This document shows, in pieces, positions 33,106 to 45,150 of a stretch of 64,000 nt of DNA. Every line of letters starts with the position of its first letter. The first letter of the stretch is position 1. The translations under genes and the position numbers were made by a program. This stretch comes from Mytilus edulis (Eukaryota > Mollusca > Bivalvia > Mytilida > Mytilidae), in the NCBI RefSeq assembly GCF_963676685.1, contig NC_092346.1, positions 90,430,255 to 90,494,254 on the forward strand. The letters are read 5' to 3'. The notes beneath the pieces are model-generated. The model saw nothing but the letters and a program-made list of their open reading frames with translations, was not told the DNA's origin and ran no database searches.

Positions 33106-36100
33106 GTAAGTATTTTGTATAATATTGTACTAATATGAAAATATCCGTAACGTTATAAACTTAATCCTATTTTAAGGTAGTTTGAAAGCTAAGATGTTTG
33201 CTAAGTTACTGTAAGTTTCAAACGAGGTATTCTAAATCAAAATAGAATTTTAAGTGTATAGAATGTACATAACGTTACAAAAGTATATATATTGACTGCG
33301 GTTACCTATAATATGTCTTTACAAAAACTTGTTATGTCTAAACAGTCAATGTATTCATTTTTTATATTGTTTGTTACGCGAAATATCACCTTTTATCCCT
33401 TTCTTAGCCAATTTTAAACCAACCGATTTGAAATGTCATATTAACATCTTTCCCCCAAATGTGCGAAGACGCTAATGTTAAGGAGATTTATGGTCTTTTG
33501 GTTTTAATCTCTGGCATTGCTACTTCTTTTTACGTTTATGCCCTGTTGCATTTGAAGAAAACAGAATTATGTTCAGTGGTTATATCGTTTGTTGATGTGG
33601 TTCATAGGTGTTTCTCGTTTCTCACTTGTATATAGATTAAATGGTTTTACACTAGTCATTTGTTGGACTCTTAATAGCTTGCTCGGTGAGAGCCAAGACT
33701 CCATGTTGAAGACCGAACTTTGACCTATAATGGTTTAAATTTACAAAGTGAATGATTCGAAATCATCGAAAACACATTCATGTGACCTAGCTAAAGATTG
33801 GTATAACTCGTCTTTAAAATGAAAAGAATGTCAATATCTAAAGTGAAACAAATGGGAACCATTTCGTTGACTGATTCAATCCAAAAAAGAAATCTAAACT
33901 ATTATTTAACCTATAACATGAAATAAAACAAACCTAAAAAAAATCAAAATACATTGTACGCGAGGTCGTCATGCACATTTATTAGTGTTTTGATCGGGTT
34001 GAATGACAATCGGCAGTCTACGGTTGTAATCTCGAACGCAAATCAGATGGAGTCTTGACTAAAATATATACGAAGTTCTGATATATATATAATCTGGTAT
34101 ATGCAGTGTTAACTGCCTATTTCAGTCTTAGTGTAATTCGAATAACCATTATAATCATATATGAGAGTTTGTGTCAAATCAGTGAAGATGGATTTGACAG
34201 CTTGTACCCCTTTAAACATCTTTAGCCAGATCATTAATTGATATAAATATTGAATCATGTAATAACCACATTAGAATTGCTTGTTATTCACTTAATTTTA
34301 ATACTGGTATCTATGATAAGTGTATTGGCACTAGATAACACGTCATAGATATCTAACATGTGAATTTAATTTTATATGGCCAAAACTTAACTCTCAATTT
34401 ATTGCAACGATTGTGATGGTTATTTTGAACAATGAGTTTCAACGGTTAAATATCTCTTTTGTATATTTTTTTTGTGCTGCTTCTTCTGGCATTACTAAAA
34501 AAACTCATAAGCCAACTTGCTTTATAAGAACTAGGCTTGATACCAGATGTAATCAATGACGATTTTGTTAAAAAAAAGTTTATTGAAAAAAGCCTTATAT
34601 GGTAGGGCACTAGTTTGTTGATACACATTTCAGATTAAATATTAAAAGTTATATAAGTAAAGTAAAATGTTAATTGCCTAAATATGTTCCCGTATTTTCA
34701 GAGATAAAAGTCCACGAGGTTATCCGGTGTACAGGTTGATATATAGATGCTGTCTTAACTATCATTTACTAAACGGAAAATGTGAAGGTAACTTCAAAAT
34801 TAATTCTGTGTTTAAACTTTTTTGTATTATTCTAATTTGGTTAGAATACAAAGCAAAATTTTCAATATTTTTTTTGCGTTCCCCTTGTCAGAAAATATAA
34901 ATTCGCAGGAATAATGTCATAGCCAAATCAACAGTTTACTTCAAATATGTCTCCATCTTATGGTACTTATTTTAAATACATGGACCAGGCAGTAACTTGA
35001 ATATATTATTTTGAAAAATAAAGAATTTAGTTGAAATTATAGGTCATTATTTGAGTGGGAACTCACTCAATAAAATTTGCCCTCTCCAAAATGTAATAGA
35101 TTGTATGTCGTCCAATATCTAAAAAAATATTTATACCAACCATTAAACATTAAATATTTTAAATCGTAATGCCAGAGACTTTCAATATACCAAAGAATGT
35201 AGGGCCCCGTTGATAAGTTTGCCCTAGAGTTTTCAAACTTGAAATATACGAATAGTTGCTAGTTATCACATTTGAAAAAATCACTTTGCAAATTCATTTG
35301 CTTTATCTTTTTTAAAGCCTTTTCTGTAACGGAAAAAAGTATATGCTAGATACACTTATTACTGAAAATGTGATGATAAGATTGCAGCCTTAAATGTTTT
35401 CCTGGACAGCGCATAAAGATAAAAGGAGTGTTATGATTGCCATTCCCAATTGAATGGTTTAACACTAGTCAGATTTGGGGGCCTTTATAGCTTGCTGCTC
35501 GGTATGAGCCAAGGCTCCGTGTTGAAGACCGTACTTTGACAAATGATTTACTTTTACAAATTATGACTTGAAAAAAGTAAAAACACAAAAATACTGAACT
35601 CCGAGGAAAATTCAAAAAGGAAAATCAAAAATCAAAAGGCAAAATCAAAATCAAAAGTCCAAACAAATCTAAACGAATGGTTAAGAACTGTCATATTCCT
35701 GCCTTGGTACAGGCATTTTCTAATGTAGAAAATGATGGATTGAACCTGGTTTTATAGCTAGCTAAACCTCTCACTTGTATGACAGTCGCAACAAATTCCA
35801 TTACATTGTCAACGATGCATGAACAAAACAAACATACTCAAAGAGTAAAAATGTCAAAAATAAGGGTACAGCAGTCAGTATTGTGTTATCATCCTAATAT
35901 CGCTATAAAAACAACAAATGTAACGAAGAGGCACAACAAGGCATACATCAAATTTAACATCCTCATATTGCTTTTCTTATACGACTTAATTTATCTATGT
36001 AAAGTCTACTCGTAAAGGATAGAAGGTTTTCAGTACTGGTGTAAAATTGCGCGTTTGAAATTCGCATATAGGTAGACATAAAACAATTTTGTCGTTCAAA

Positions 36101-39100
36101 GTACATACATAAATGCAGAGTCACGTAAAGTAGATATAACAACAAAAAAACAGACTTAACAGTAAAAGTAATAATAATAAATAAAATAATTAGAATGGAG
36201 AGTTGTCGCATTAGCACGCATACCACATTTCTATTTAATATATATGTTTGTTTCGGTGATATGGTGTATCGACAGATAGAAGGTATCCATATGAGCACTA
36301 ATTGCACTCATCTAAAAGCAAATTATTCATGCATTGATATGAATCACGTTTTATGGACAAAGCAGCATAGAAACGTCATTGATACAGTTGGTTGACACAT
36401 TCAACAATTACAACCGTTATCTTGGTGATATTCTTTACGTTAGATTATAAAGAGTTTTCTTGATATGACACAACAATTTAGCTAAAGGAACTTACTTCAA
36501 ATAAATCTCATTTCAATTTCAAAGGTAAACTCTATACTAAAATTTCAAACAAAAGGAACAATTTTTCTTTCCCTATTGTAAATTTTCTTTAATAGTCAGC
36601 GAGGTTTATTGACCCCATAATACGTTTTTAAGTATCTCGTTCGTTATGCCCGTTTGTGGAGTGATGTCATCGATTTTAACGGACGTAATCATGCATCACT
36701 GGTAAATGATAAACATGATTAAGTGAGAGATTTCGCTACCATATATATTAAAACATTTAAAAATTTTCCTCTTAACAATCGTATTAGTGAATTCTGCTGT
36801 ACATATACACAGCACTGTTGCATACGTATTATTGAATATCTCATTTGACCAAAATATCACTTGGTGTAAATTAACCAATTATCAGAATTGACGAACAGAC
36901 GCCATTGATGCCTTGATTTGTTTTTCAGTACAACAAATAACAAACACTGATTTTGTTTGGATATTGAATTGTCATGGCAACATTTAATCAAAATTCATTC
37001 ATAAAACAACAACAACTGTTACAAAAACAGTGCACAACCAAAATATTTGTCAATCAATAAAATGTTGATGACGATTGAAATAATCATTGTATCACAGCTG
37101 GGCGATCCAAAGCTGGTGTACTGAAGGGCGGTCCATTCAGCAATATTTCAGAATTAGCAGCTGGGCTATCCATAGTCTGCATAAAATGAAGTAAATTACG
37201 CTCCGGTTGTGTGACTGCTTCAGCATGTTACCATGACGGATATGTGTTTGAAGACTGGAGCGTCTGAAAAATAAATAAAACCAGCAGCAAACAAAGTTAA
37301 ATTCTTAAGGGTGGGAGAGGATGTGTCTTAATTTTTTAACATCCTCTCCGTTCGGTTTTCAAGGTAAAAGAGACCGTTAAATTGCACGGACTTTTTCTTC
37401 TCGGCTGTCACATGCTCAAATTAGCATAATAAGAGTAAAGGACGACTCGATTTGTCGAGTCTCAATACATGTATATGTTAATTCAATAAATTAATTTAAT
37501 TTTCATTTAATTAAATTCTACTATTTCTGTACTAAAAATGTGTAGTACTGGAAATTTACTTTTAATATTCAGTACTATTTTGTTACTCTAAAATTATTGT
37601 AATATTTTTGTACCTGTATTTTACAGTACTTTATTTGTACTTGAAATTTAGGTACTACATATCTTTGGTTACTACCGTTACATTTTCAGCACTTTGAAAG
37701 TTTTTCTATTTCAAATCTCTCAAATTTATGATTTTCAAACATGGAATATTTTATAATTTCTGTACCAAAATATTTAGTACAAATTAAATACTGTTAAATA
37801 AAAGAACCTAAATATTACAATAGTTTTAAAGTAAAGAAATAGTACTAAATACTAAAAGTAAATTTCCAGTACTGAATTTTTTAAGTACAGAAATAGTACA
37901 TATGCAAAAGTAGCTGTGTAGAAAGCTTATAAAAATGATATGTCACAGCCTTAATGTTACGTATTATCATTGTCATTAAAGCGGGAGGTTTGGCTTCACA
38001 CAAAATCAGGTTCAATCCATCATTTTTTCTTTAAATGTCCTCTTCCAATTAATTTAGGCTATTGTTATCATATAGTTCATTTCTGTGTGTGTTGCTTTTT
38101 AGTGTTCTGGTGTGTCATTGTTCTCCTATATTTGATGTGATTCCCTCAGTTTCAGTTTGTAACCCGGATCTTGTTTTTCTTAATCGATTTATGTATTTTG
38201 AACAATGGTATACTACTGTTGCCATTTTTCGTTACGTTATACTGTCCTTCAAGCACGGAAATCACTAGATGATCTATATAAACTCATTAAACATTTAAAC
38301 CATATTATAAGTAAAATTGTCTTATTAGTGATGTATTATTAAACATGCTAGAACATTCTACATTTATCAGCACTAAATTTTATTAAGAATGTCCACCAGG
38401 AACGTACGGGTCACATGGGATGTGCGATAAACCGTGTCCAGAGAACAGTTATGGGAGATTTTGTTCCCTGACATGTCATTGCGAAAAGAATGAAAGGTAA
38501 AATATTTCTTTAGTTGAATCAATTTATCATTATCAAATTGTTATGTATGTAAGAAGGATATATTAAATCTTCACTGACTATAAGGGAAAGAGATGTGTTT
38601 TTTATTAATTTGTCTTTCTTTGCTGAATAGAAAAATGTTACATGCATATTTTGGCTATTTTCTTGATGTCGTCATTTCTGTTCCTGTTTATTCAAATTCG
38701 TAGTTTCAAATACCCTATCAAGTACAGATAAAACAAGACGATGCCTTAACAATTTGCTTTTCAGACTTTTGTCTTTTAGAAAAGTGTGCTCTGTGCTGAA
38801 CATGAACGGTTATAGAACACCGTGTGTTAGGTCAAATTAACCATATTTTGGAAAATGACAATGTACGCGGACTGAATATATCGCCATTGAATATGTCACC
38901 GTTTATTAGAAGCTTTGCTATTTTATCGTTTGAAGACTAACGTTTATTACAAAACAACATTAGAAAAAAGGATTTGAAATATTACTATCTGAATTGATGA
39001 TAATGTTTGAACGACATGTGAATCAAATATTTCCCATTCCTGATTTTTTCTAGATGTCATGTTGTTCATGGTTGCACGTGTACAAGCAATTCCACTTGCA

Positions 39101-42100
39101 GAAGTAGGTGAAGATTTTAACCATTTAACGAGTTAGTCATTATGACTTTGTTTTGTGAATAAAATGATTAAACATTATTTAATATTGTGTTATGAAAAGA
39201 CAGGTTTTTGTGTTTGCAAGCTTGTGCTACATGTATACAACCACACATTAATTTCTTTTCATATCATAAACTATTCACCAAAATAAAGTTTTATTAAAAT
39301 CTATTATCATTTGAGTCGACACTTCTCTGAAGGACTGTTAATCTATCAGGGTATCTTCATCATAGAAACAAGTGGTTCGTCGGCATATACATGATTTATC
39401 ACATACCTTTTTAAATGCTTCGTTGATACATTTTGAAATTTATTTAGGTCATATAGATAAATATGGTACACGAATTAAATAGGGATGTATCAACACATCG
39501 ATGTCCTGTCCATGTGGATTTACTTATAAATAAACGAAGCTCTTTTCTGTACATCAGCGGAACGATCAAACCCTAAGAAGTAAAAGCCACATACGATCAG
39601 CTTTGACTAGGGATTCAGAATCTCATTTTCTGAATGATTTATATATTTAACTACAGAAAAGTTAAGGATTATCTTCTGAGCTGATTATGCCATCATGAAC
39701 TAACAGTTAACCAGTAGAGGTATCGACCAAGTGATAGAAAAGTGTAAAAGAAACCATTGACACAGAAATGAAAATAACCCCTCACATACTGACATGACTA
39801 TATCATGTTCTTAAGTTAAACAAGTCTGTAGAAAACAAGTCTGTAGATAGTCAGATAGAAATTGAGGAAACTTTAAAATACAAAATTCATTGGCATCAGT
39901 AAATTAAGAGGGATAGCAAAAGCAATGAACTAAGAGTGATTGCATACACAATATATAATTGCCTAACAAACGTTGTTTCATTTCTACGAATTCAATGAAA
40001 TAAAGTAAAAGTATGAAAATTATTCATTTTAGATATTCATTTAAGTACAGAAGAACAGATGAATGTGGCGGATTTTAATTTCACCAGTACTGCTGCATGT
40101 AAGTACACTCAAATAGATATGTGAACTAAATTAAGGTCTAGACATAATTTCTATGAAATTGATCCAATATCCACCCATTTAGGTGCGAATCATATCTCTG
40201 GCCTTACATTGATAATGTGCTATGTACACAATGTTTCGGGTTATTTTGAAAATGTTTTTATTCCAGGGAAACCTTCATCAGAGACCACCCTTATTGTTTT
40301 TGTTTAGATTTGTTTATTTTTGATTTTTAATTTATTTCTTTTTAATTACTATTTTACTTTAATTTCTTACTTTTTATTTTCTTTGAAATATTTGAAATAT
40401 TTTAAACAGTTTCTGAATTATCTTTTTAATAATTCCACTTGTTGATTTGTTTTTTGTTTTTCTTAACTTTTTCATCCAATGTTGAATTAATTAATTAAAG
40501 CGTTTCAGAGTACGACTATGTCCTCAGAAGAATATCAGTTTACATGTGTTGTTTACATGATGGTAATTAATTAGGTCCGCACAGTTAAATGTTTAGTAAG
40601 AACTGTGGGGTTTAGATAAATTATTTTATAGCTCGTTTAACTAATTCACCAATTTTTCTGTTTCTTTTGAAACCTATTGATAGGTTTTTATGGAATTTAG
40701 CACCTATTGTATAATCTGTTTTAATAAGATGCCAGTATTTCCTGAATGCTTTTTGAAGTTTTTCTGCTTGAGGATGATAATTTGTAACGAATGATACATT
40801 ATATTTATTTTCAACTTTGTTCTTTTTCTTTAATTTAATTTGTCTTGGAATTTGATTTTTGATACAATTTGTTCTATCAATTTCCGTTTATATCCTCTTA
40901 CTAACAGTTTTTCAATAAAGAGATTTGTTTCTGGTTTGAAATTCACTTTCATTGTTGGTGTTTCTAAGTATACGAATGCCTTCACCTTTAATAAAAGATT
41001 TAAAATTTGAAATGGGATGGTTTGAGTTTTTATGAAGATATGGGAATTTTTCGGTTTTCTTTGTAAAACATTTCAGGTCTAAAACACCAGTATTTTTGAA
41101 GCGTTCGCCCTTGAAGATTTCTAGGTCTAGAAATTTTATGGACTGTTAATTGTATTCATAAGTGAACTTTGGCAGGTCGTGTTATTTATTTGCATTTTCA
41201 AACATAAAGTCAATTTCAGACTCTTTTGCTTTTACCATTAGAAGTTCATCATCTCTCATTCTTTTATGAAAAAGAATTTTCATAGAAATTATGACTCGTC
41301 AAACTGAATGACTCTTTTAAGTATCTATGTAGGACTCTAAACAGTCATGGTGCCCCGATTAGTATTGGTCATACTAAAGTGCGGTGGCCTGCGCTAAAGT
41401 GCGTTGGTTATAATTAACAGGCTGAAGTGCTGACATTAAGACTTTAAAACTTGTTGATAACTCTACTAAAGTGCGTTCACAGGTGGAACAGCTTCAGGGC
41501 ATTTTTTTTACTTCTACTGTTTCGATGAAGTGCGATTGTATTGACTAGCTAAAATACGATGGTCTGATTTCTGAACTTTTGCATGCTATTATCGCATTTG
41601 GATAATGGTGTTTGATTTCTGATCATGTCAAACAATTAACAGTTTTAGTAAAATGGGTTTCGGCCGGTCAACAATGTTATTTTTCGTAAATTGAACAAGT
41701 GCGACGAAAAAAGAAAGGAATCCACGTGTAGGTATATAGTACTAAACAGGGACTGCATGCATTTGATTGTTCTCGTTATGGAGTAGATAAATAAAAATGC
41801 TCGCATGTTATAATACAACTTGTCAAAAACAATTTATTACATTTTCAGCATCAAAGGGAAAAGCAAGACATATATGTTTGGAGATATCAATAATTCTGTG
41901 CAGTGCAATTTTATCTTTCACAATGTTAACGATTTCAACAAGTTCGTTTATGATAAAAAGGTATGTTTTATTTTCGTTTTGTTTACCTGTCATGAAATTG
42001 TTTAATTTGCAACTTTATTATTTGAAATCAATCTTCATTTTTATTCATTTATTTTTATTATTTTTATCACGTTGCTGCTATTTTTTCGACTGGTTGTCGG

Positions 42101-42535
42101 TGCTTGCCTCTTTTTATATTCTACTTTAAAAATGATACTCCATAGAAGAGAACACTAATACACTGTTGAATAAAGAAATCCAATCCAGTAGAAATGTTAA
42201 TATTAATTTATTTCTTACATTGAACAGTCAAATATTGGAAAAACGGAAATAGAATCATATTCACAACCTCAAAAATAACAGATAAGAATTTTGAATTTTT
42301 TGGACGTCTTATATGACTAATTCATTAAAAAAAGCAAGCATAAAACAATTTGATTATGTATTCTTGTTTCGTTTTCAGGTATTTAGGGTGACTCTGAACA
42401 AGAATAAAATGAATAGAAAAGCATACAACAAAACTAGTTAGACAAAACACCCTGGTGGATCCTTCTAGCACTGACAATCGGCGTGCATCTGATATTTTTT
42501 TGGACCAGGTTGATGAAGTCAAAACCATCTTTTAA
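33011..42535 (+). CDS. Small MEGF/Draper-like single-pass membrane protein (7 exons, apparently complete)
   Basis: Exons 33011-33105, 34702-34787, 38388-38496, 39054-39103, 40033-40098, 41849-41960 and 42442-42535 total 612 nt, 203 codons plus TAA. All phases agree (0-2, 2-1, 1-2, 2-1, 1-1, 1-2, 2-stop). Residues 1-22 look like a signal peptide (MLNNLKIKIILMAYVFPSEV). Residues 49-113 are a cysteine-rich region with CCLNY, then ECPPGTYG, CPENSYGRFC and GCTCTSNSTC, the laminin-type EGF wording of MEGF10/Draper-like proteins. Residues about 148-171 form one membrane span, followed by a short tail. Bivalve genomes are known to carry many short proteins annotated this way; cell-surface recognition is a guess from the family. 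Intron 2 contains a MITE and intron 5 an RT remnant. The last exon is uncertain (see its entry). Confidence 0.7.
33106..34701 (+). other. Intron 1 of gene 2
   Basis: Contains a reversed SINE-like repeat (33635-33745). The remainder is unassigned. Confidence 0.5.
33635..33745 (-). repeat. SINE-like dispersed repeat, reverse copy
   Basis: aaatggttttacactagtcat ... agcttgctcggtgagagccaagactccatgttgaagaccg, diverged relative to the copy at 42775-42960. Confidence 0.7.
34702..34787 (+). CDS. Gene 2 exon 2
   Basis: 86 bp, acceptor ccgtattttcag, donor gtaact, phase 2-1. It encodes DKSPRGYPVYRLIYRCC then LNGKCE, which reads straight into the EGF-like exon. Confidence 0.72.
35430..35560 (-). repeat. 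SINE-like dispersed repeat, reverse copy
   Basis: ggtttaacactagtcagattt ... ttgctgctcggtatgagccaaggctccgtgttgaagaccgtac. Lies in intron 2 of gene 2, directly before another repeat. Confidence 0.75.
35575..36190 (+). repeat. Dispersed repeat 'ACTCCGAGGAAAATTC'
   Basis: Contains a simple stretch of aaaatcaaaa units (35615-35665), ctctcacttgtatgacagtcgc, and an open-frame shadow. The fullest copy in the window; see 24870-25330 for partners. Confidence 0.65.
36500..36720 (+). mobile_element. Small RT remnant (Penelope-like)
   Basis: The plus strand reads FKGKLYTKISNKRNNFSFPI VNFL before stops, then scraps matching the ISxL and FNxRN regions of family B. Heavily decayed. Confidence 0.5.
37519..37898. 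mobile_element. MITE with CTATTTCTGTAC ends, 380 bp
   Basis: The left arm tactatttctgtactaaaaa... with cagtactg and ggaaatttacttttaata is mirrored by the right arm (...actaaaagtaaatttccagtactgaattttttaagtacagaaatagta) over about 90 bp; TA at both ends. Lies in intron 2 of gene 2. Confidence 0.75.
37975..38275 (+). repeat. Dispersed repeat 'AAGCGGGAGGTTTGGC'
   Basis: Shares aaagcgggaggtttggct, aggttcaa(t/c)cca(t/c)cattt, ctgtgtgtgttgctttttagtg and ttgtaacc(c/a)gga blocks with 52420-52800. The aggttcaacccacc block looks like a polymerase III B box, so a SINE origin is possible. Confidence 0.65.
38388..38496 (+). CDS. Gene 2 exon 3: EGF-like core
   Basis: 109 bp, acceptor ttttattaag, donor gtaaaa, phase 1-2. 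CPPGTYGSHGMCDKPCP and YGRFCSLTCHC show the C-x-x-G-x-Y-G spacing of laminin-type EGF repeats in MEGF/SREC proteins. Confidence 0.8.
39054..39103 (+). CDS. Gene 2 exon 4
   Basis: 50 bp, acceptor gattttttctag, donor gtaggt, phase 2-1. CHVVHGCTCTSNSTC completes the EGF-like region. Confidence 0.75.
40033..40098 (+). CDS. Gene 2 exon 5: stalk
   Basis: 66 bp, acceptor ttcattttag, donor gtaagt, phase 1-1. Cysteine-free, polar sequence (STEEQMNVADFNFTST) with an N-glycosylation motif NFT, fitting a stalk between the EGF region and the membrane. Confidence 0.7.
40610..41330 (-). mobile_element. Reverse transcriptase remnant, third lineage
   Basis: Minus strand in order: KFTYEYN, KFLDLEIFKGERFKNTGVLD, HKNSNHPISNFKSFIKGEGI, RILRNTNNESEFQ, a shift and stop, then FVTNYHPQAEKLQKAFRKYW, GAKFHKNLSIGFKRNRKI and GELVKRAIK followed by a stop. 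The layout (FLDL, Y.H..S.HP, F.T.Y....., K....W) is that of the C-terminal part of Penelope-like RTs in cnidarians and molluscs, distinct from families A and B. Three or four breaks over 230 codons make it relatively young. It lies in intron 5 of gene 2, antisense to it. Confidence 0.65.
41849..41960 (+). CDS. Gene 2 exon 6: transmembrane segment
   Basis: 112 bp, acceptor ttacattttcag, donor gtatgt, phase 1-2. A basic start (SKGKARH) is followed by about 24 largely apolar residues ending FMIKR, which suits a type I membrane anchor. Confidence 0.75.
42442..42535 (+). CDS. Gene 2 terminal exon (cytoplasmic tail), tentative
   Basis: Thirty codons then TAA. The text is coding-like (LVDPSSTDNRRASDIF, then DQVDEVKTIF), and its phase fits exon 6, but its acceptor (actagttag) has no pyrimidine tract. 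A much better acceptor (tttcgttttcag, exon start 42379) lies 63 bp upstream and would give only R-Y-L-G and a TGA. Both options are kept open. Confidence 0.4.
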
Positions 42536-42774
42536 TATGGTTATTGTGGGCAAGTTAGCACTCGTGGGAGATGTATACCTATATTTTATGCATTTGCAAT
42601 CCCATCCATCTACAGTTTTCTAACAAGATCCCGAAATTTTGTAGCACTACTTTATAAGTCAGAACCATGACATTTTACTATATCTCTTACTGAATTTTCT
42701 TCGAACATACACAAAGACAGAGGAATTTATATATATAATTTTTATTGTATTTATCATAATTCCATGATAATAGA

Positions 42775-42960
42775 TATATGAAGATGTGGTATGAGTGCCA
42801 ATGAGACAACTCTACATCCAAATAACAATTTATAAAAAGTAAACCATTATAGGTCAAGGTACGGCCTTCAACACGGAGCCTTGGCTCACACGGAACAGCA
42901 AGCTAAAAGGGGCCCTAAAAACTACTAGTGTAAAACCATTTAATCGGGAAAACAAACGGT
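42775..42960 (+). repeat. SINE-like dispersed repeat, fullest copy
   Basis: gaagatgtggtatgagtgcc, aatgagacaactctacatcc, gtacggccttcaacacggag, ccttggctcacacggaacagcaagc, aaaccatttaatcgggaaaac. Used as reference for the other copies. Confidence 0.8.
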
Positions 42961-43323
42961 CTAATCCATAATATTATAAACTACATAAACAGACGACAGC
43001 AACTGAAAATCAGATTCCTAACTTAGGACAGGTGCAAACATTTGAAGCGGGATTACACGTTTTAACACAACCTTCTCTAATTTTTGTGCTATTTTCACAT
43101 TTCCTGACCGGTGTGAGAAAAATATTTCTCCTCACTATTGAAATATCTGTTCTCGGCAAATGATTAGTCGACATTTGATTATGTCGTCAAAATGTTTTGT
43201 TTTTTTCTCAATTTTCCTATTGTGACATCATGAAAAAATGCGACCTTGCCTGATGACGTCGCATACAAAGAGCACAATTTTCTGAAAATCTTTGAAAAAG
43301 AACGATAAAAGCATTAGAGAAAC

Positions 43324-43483
43324 AGATTCCAACACTATAACTCGTGAATTACGATATTTCTCCACTCTCGACAGTTAAATTTTATTATTTAAAGGGCTCG
43401 GCAAGCCTCGCGCTTTAGATAATAAAATTAAACTGTCTCGAGTGGAGAAATATCGTAATACACTTGTTGCAGTGTAAGAATCT
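43324..43483. mobile_element. 160-bp near-complete palindrome
   Basis: Arms agattccaacactataactcg...tacgatatttctccactc.cgacagtt.aattttattat and the inverse, separated by a short loop near aaagggctcggcaagcctcgc. A foldback MITE or similar; almost the whole unit is arm. Confidence 0.7.
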
Positions 43484-44569
43484 ATATTTCTCCCTTTTTT
43501 CTGAAATAATAGTATAACATCACAACATAGAAAAACACACTACATGTAAGTCTATTGTTCACGCAATGAGGTCAATAAATCAGTAAACTTCAATAATGTT
43601 TCTTCCCTGTGCATAGATAAATTGTATTTGAAGAATATATTTTTTGTTTTGCATCAACAACACGTTATCGATTCCGTCAATGTAATGAGTTACCCAACGA
43701 TATGCCTTGAAACGTTTGTTTTAAAAAATGCTTTAATTTCTGCTGTTGTTGGAAAGACGGATGACAATTTTATTTAAAAAAAAAATATAATACATTCTTA
43801 TACACTCTACTTTTAAGACACAGAATAAGCTACATATTTGAGGGGGTGCTAAATTTTAACGAGTATATATTTTTTTAACTTTGATGGTTATTTATTGTAA
43901 ATATTGTAAAAGTACAAAACAAACAGCAGCTAATAATGAATGCATTTTTTTCAACTACAATACGCACGGGTTGGAACCGGTTCTTATTTGTGCATACAAA
44001 ACTTACTTTATTTGTTTGATATATAGTTGAATGAGTCGTTAAGGTGTCGGTGTGTTAAGCAATATTTTCAAATTATAGTTTTCTGATGTACCTATGTAAT
44101 TCATTGACATGCTATGCCCTTTTCAATTTTCGTATTTGTTAAATTTTGCTGGAAAAAAAATCATAATATGTAACAGTTAACCCGTTAACGTGTTACCCTT
44201 TTTTCTTTTATTTGTTTTATAGTGATTGAGATAATAACACAATGTTGACTGCTGTAAACTTATTTTTGATATTTGTACCTATAATGTCTGTTGGTTTTGC
44301 GACTGTCATACAAATGTGCGTTTATCTAGATATAAAACAAGGTTTACTACATTTGAAAACACCATTTCCGAGTTAGGAATATGACAGTTCTTATCCATTC
44401 ATTTGATGTGTTTTATCTTTTTTCATCTGAGTTTGCCATTTAATTAGGGACTTTTCGTTTTGAATTTTCCTCAGAGTTCAGTATTTTTATGATTTTACTT
44501 TTATTCACACAGTTCCATCATAACTAGTACTATATTCACTACGGTTAATTAAACATTACGTAATTAAAA

Positions 44570-45150
44570 ATTTAAAGGAAAGATACCAAATGGACAGTCA
44601 AACTTATAAATCTAAAAAAAAACTGACAACGCCATGGGGGAAAATGAGTAAGAAAAACAGACAAACAATAGTACACATGACACAACATAGAAAACTAAAG
44701 ATAAAACAACACGAACCCCACCAAAAACTAGGGTTGATCTCATGTGTTTCGGAAGGGTAAGCAGATCCTGCTCCATATGTGGCACCCGTCGTATTGCTTA
44801 TGTGATAACCAATCCGGTAAAAAAAAACTAATTCGGTAAGTCACATTCATGAAAGGGAAGGGGATTATCGTTACGACGTAAGGGTATCATTTGTGAACAG
44901 GTTATTTCATAACGGTAAACCAACTCGTAATGGCGTCCGTAAAATTTACGAAGGGATTGTTTAAACTTCACCATTTGGAACTCTTGGTTTAATAGCTTCC
45001 TTGTGAGCAACAACCCTCTATCAAGAAAATCATGTTAGGAAATGCAAACACGGGAATATCTTATCAATTGGGAGATATATACCCCGTATGCAAGTGCTGC
45101 TGGAATGTTGCTACTTAGAAATGGAAAATTCACAATTGGAAAGCAATTAA
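44570..45150 (-). mobile_element. RT remnant, Penelope-like family A, reverse copy
   Basis: Minus strand: CFPIVNFPFLSSNIPAA, AYGVYISQ, then 45013-44828 open with LLTRKLLNQEFQMVKFKQSL and RKFYGRHYELVYRYE, then the 3' tail to 44570 (agcagatcctgctcc ... tggacagtcaaactt). Same element as 26.1-27.1 kb. Confidence 0.75.

Noticed and set aside
35963..36307. 114-codon minus-strand open frame
   Set aside because: Lies over a dispersed repeat and has intron-like hydrophobic composition without splice support.
37980..38030. tRNA gene suggested by aggttcaatccatc
   Set aside because: Only a B-box-like word is present; no cloverleaf can be drawn, and the same text occurs in a dispersed repeat at 52.5 kb.
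41797..42129. 110-codon plus-strand open frame as one protein
   Set aside because: Its first part overlaps a spliced exon (41849-41960) with a good donor at 41961; the rest is low-complexity hydrophobic intron text.
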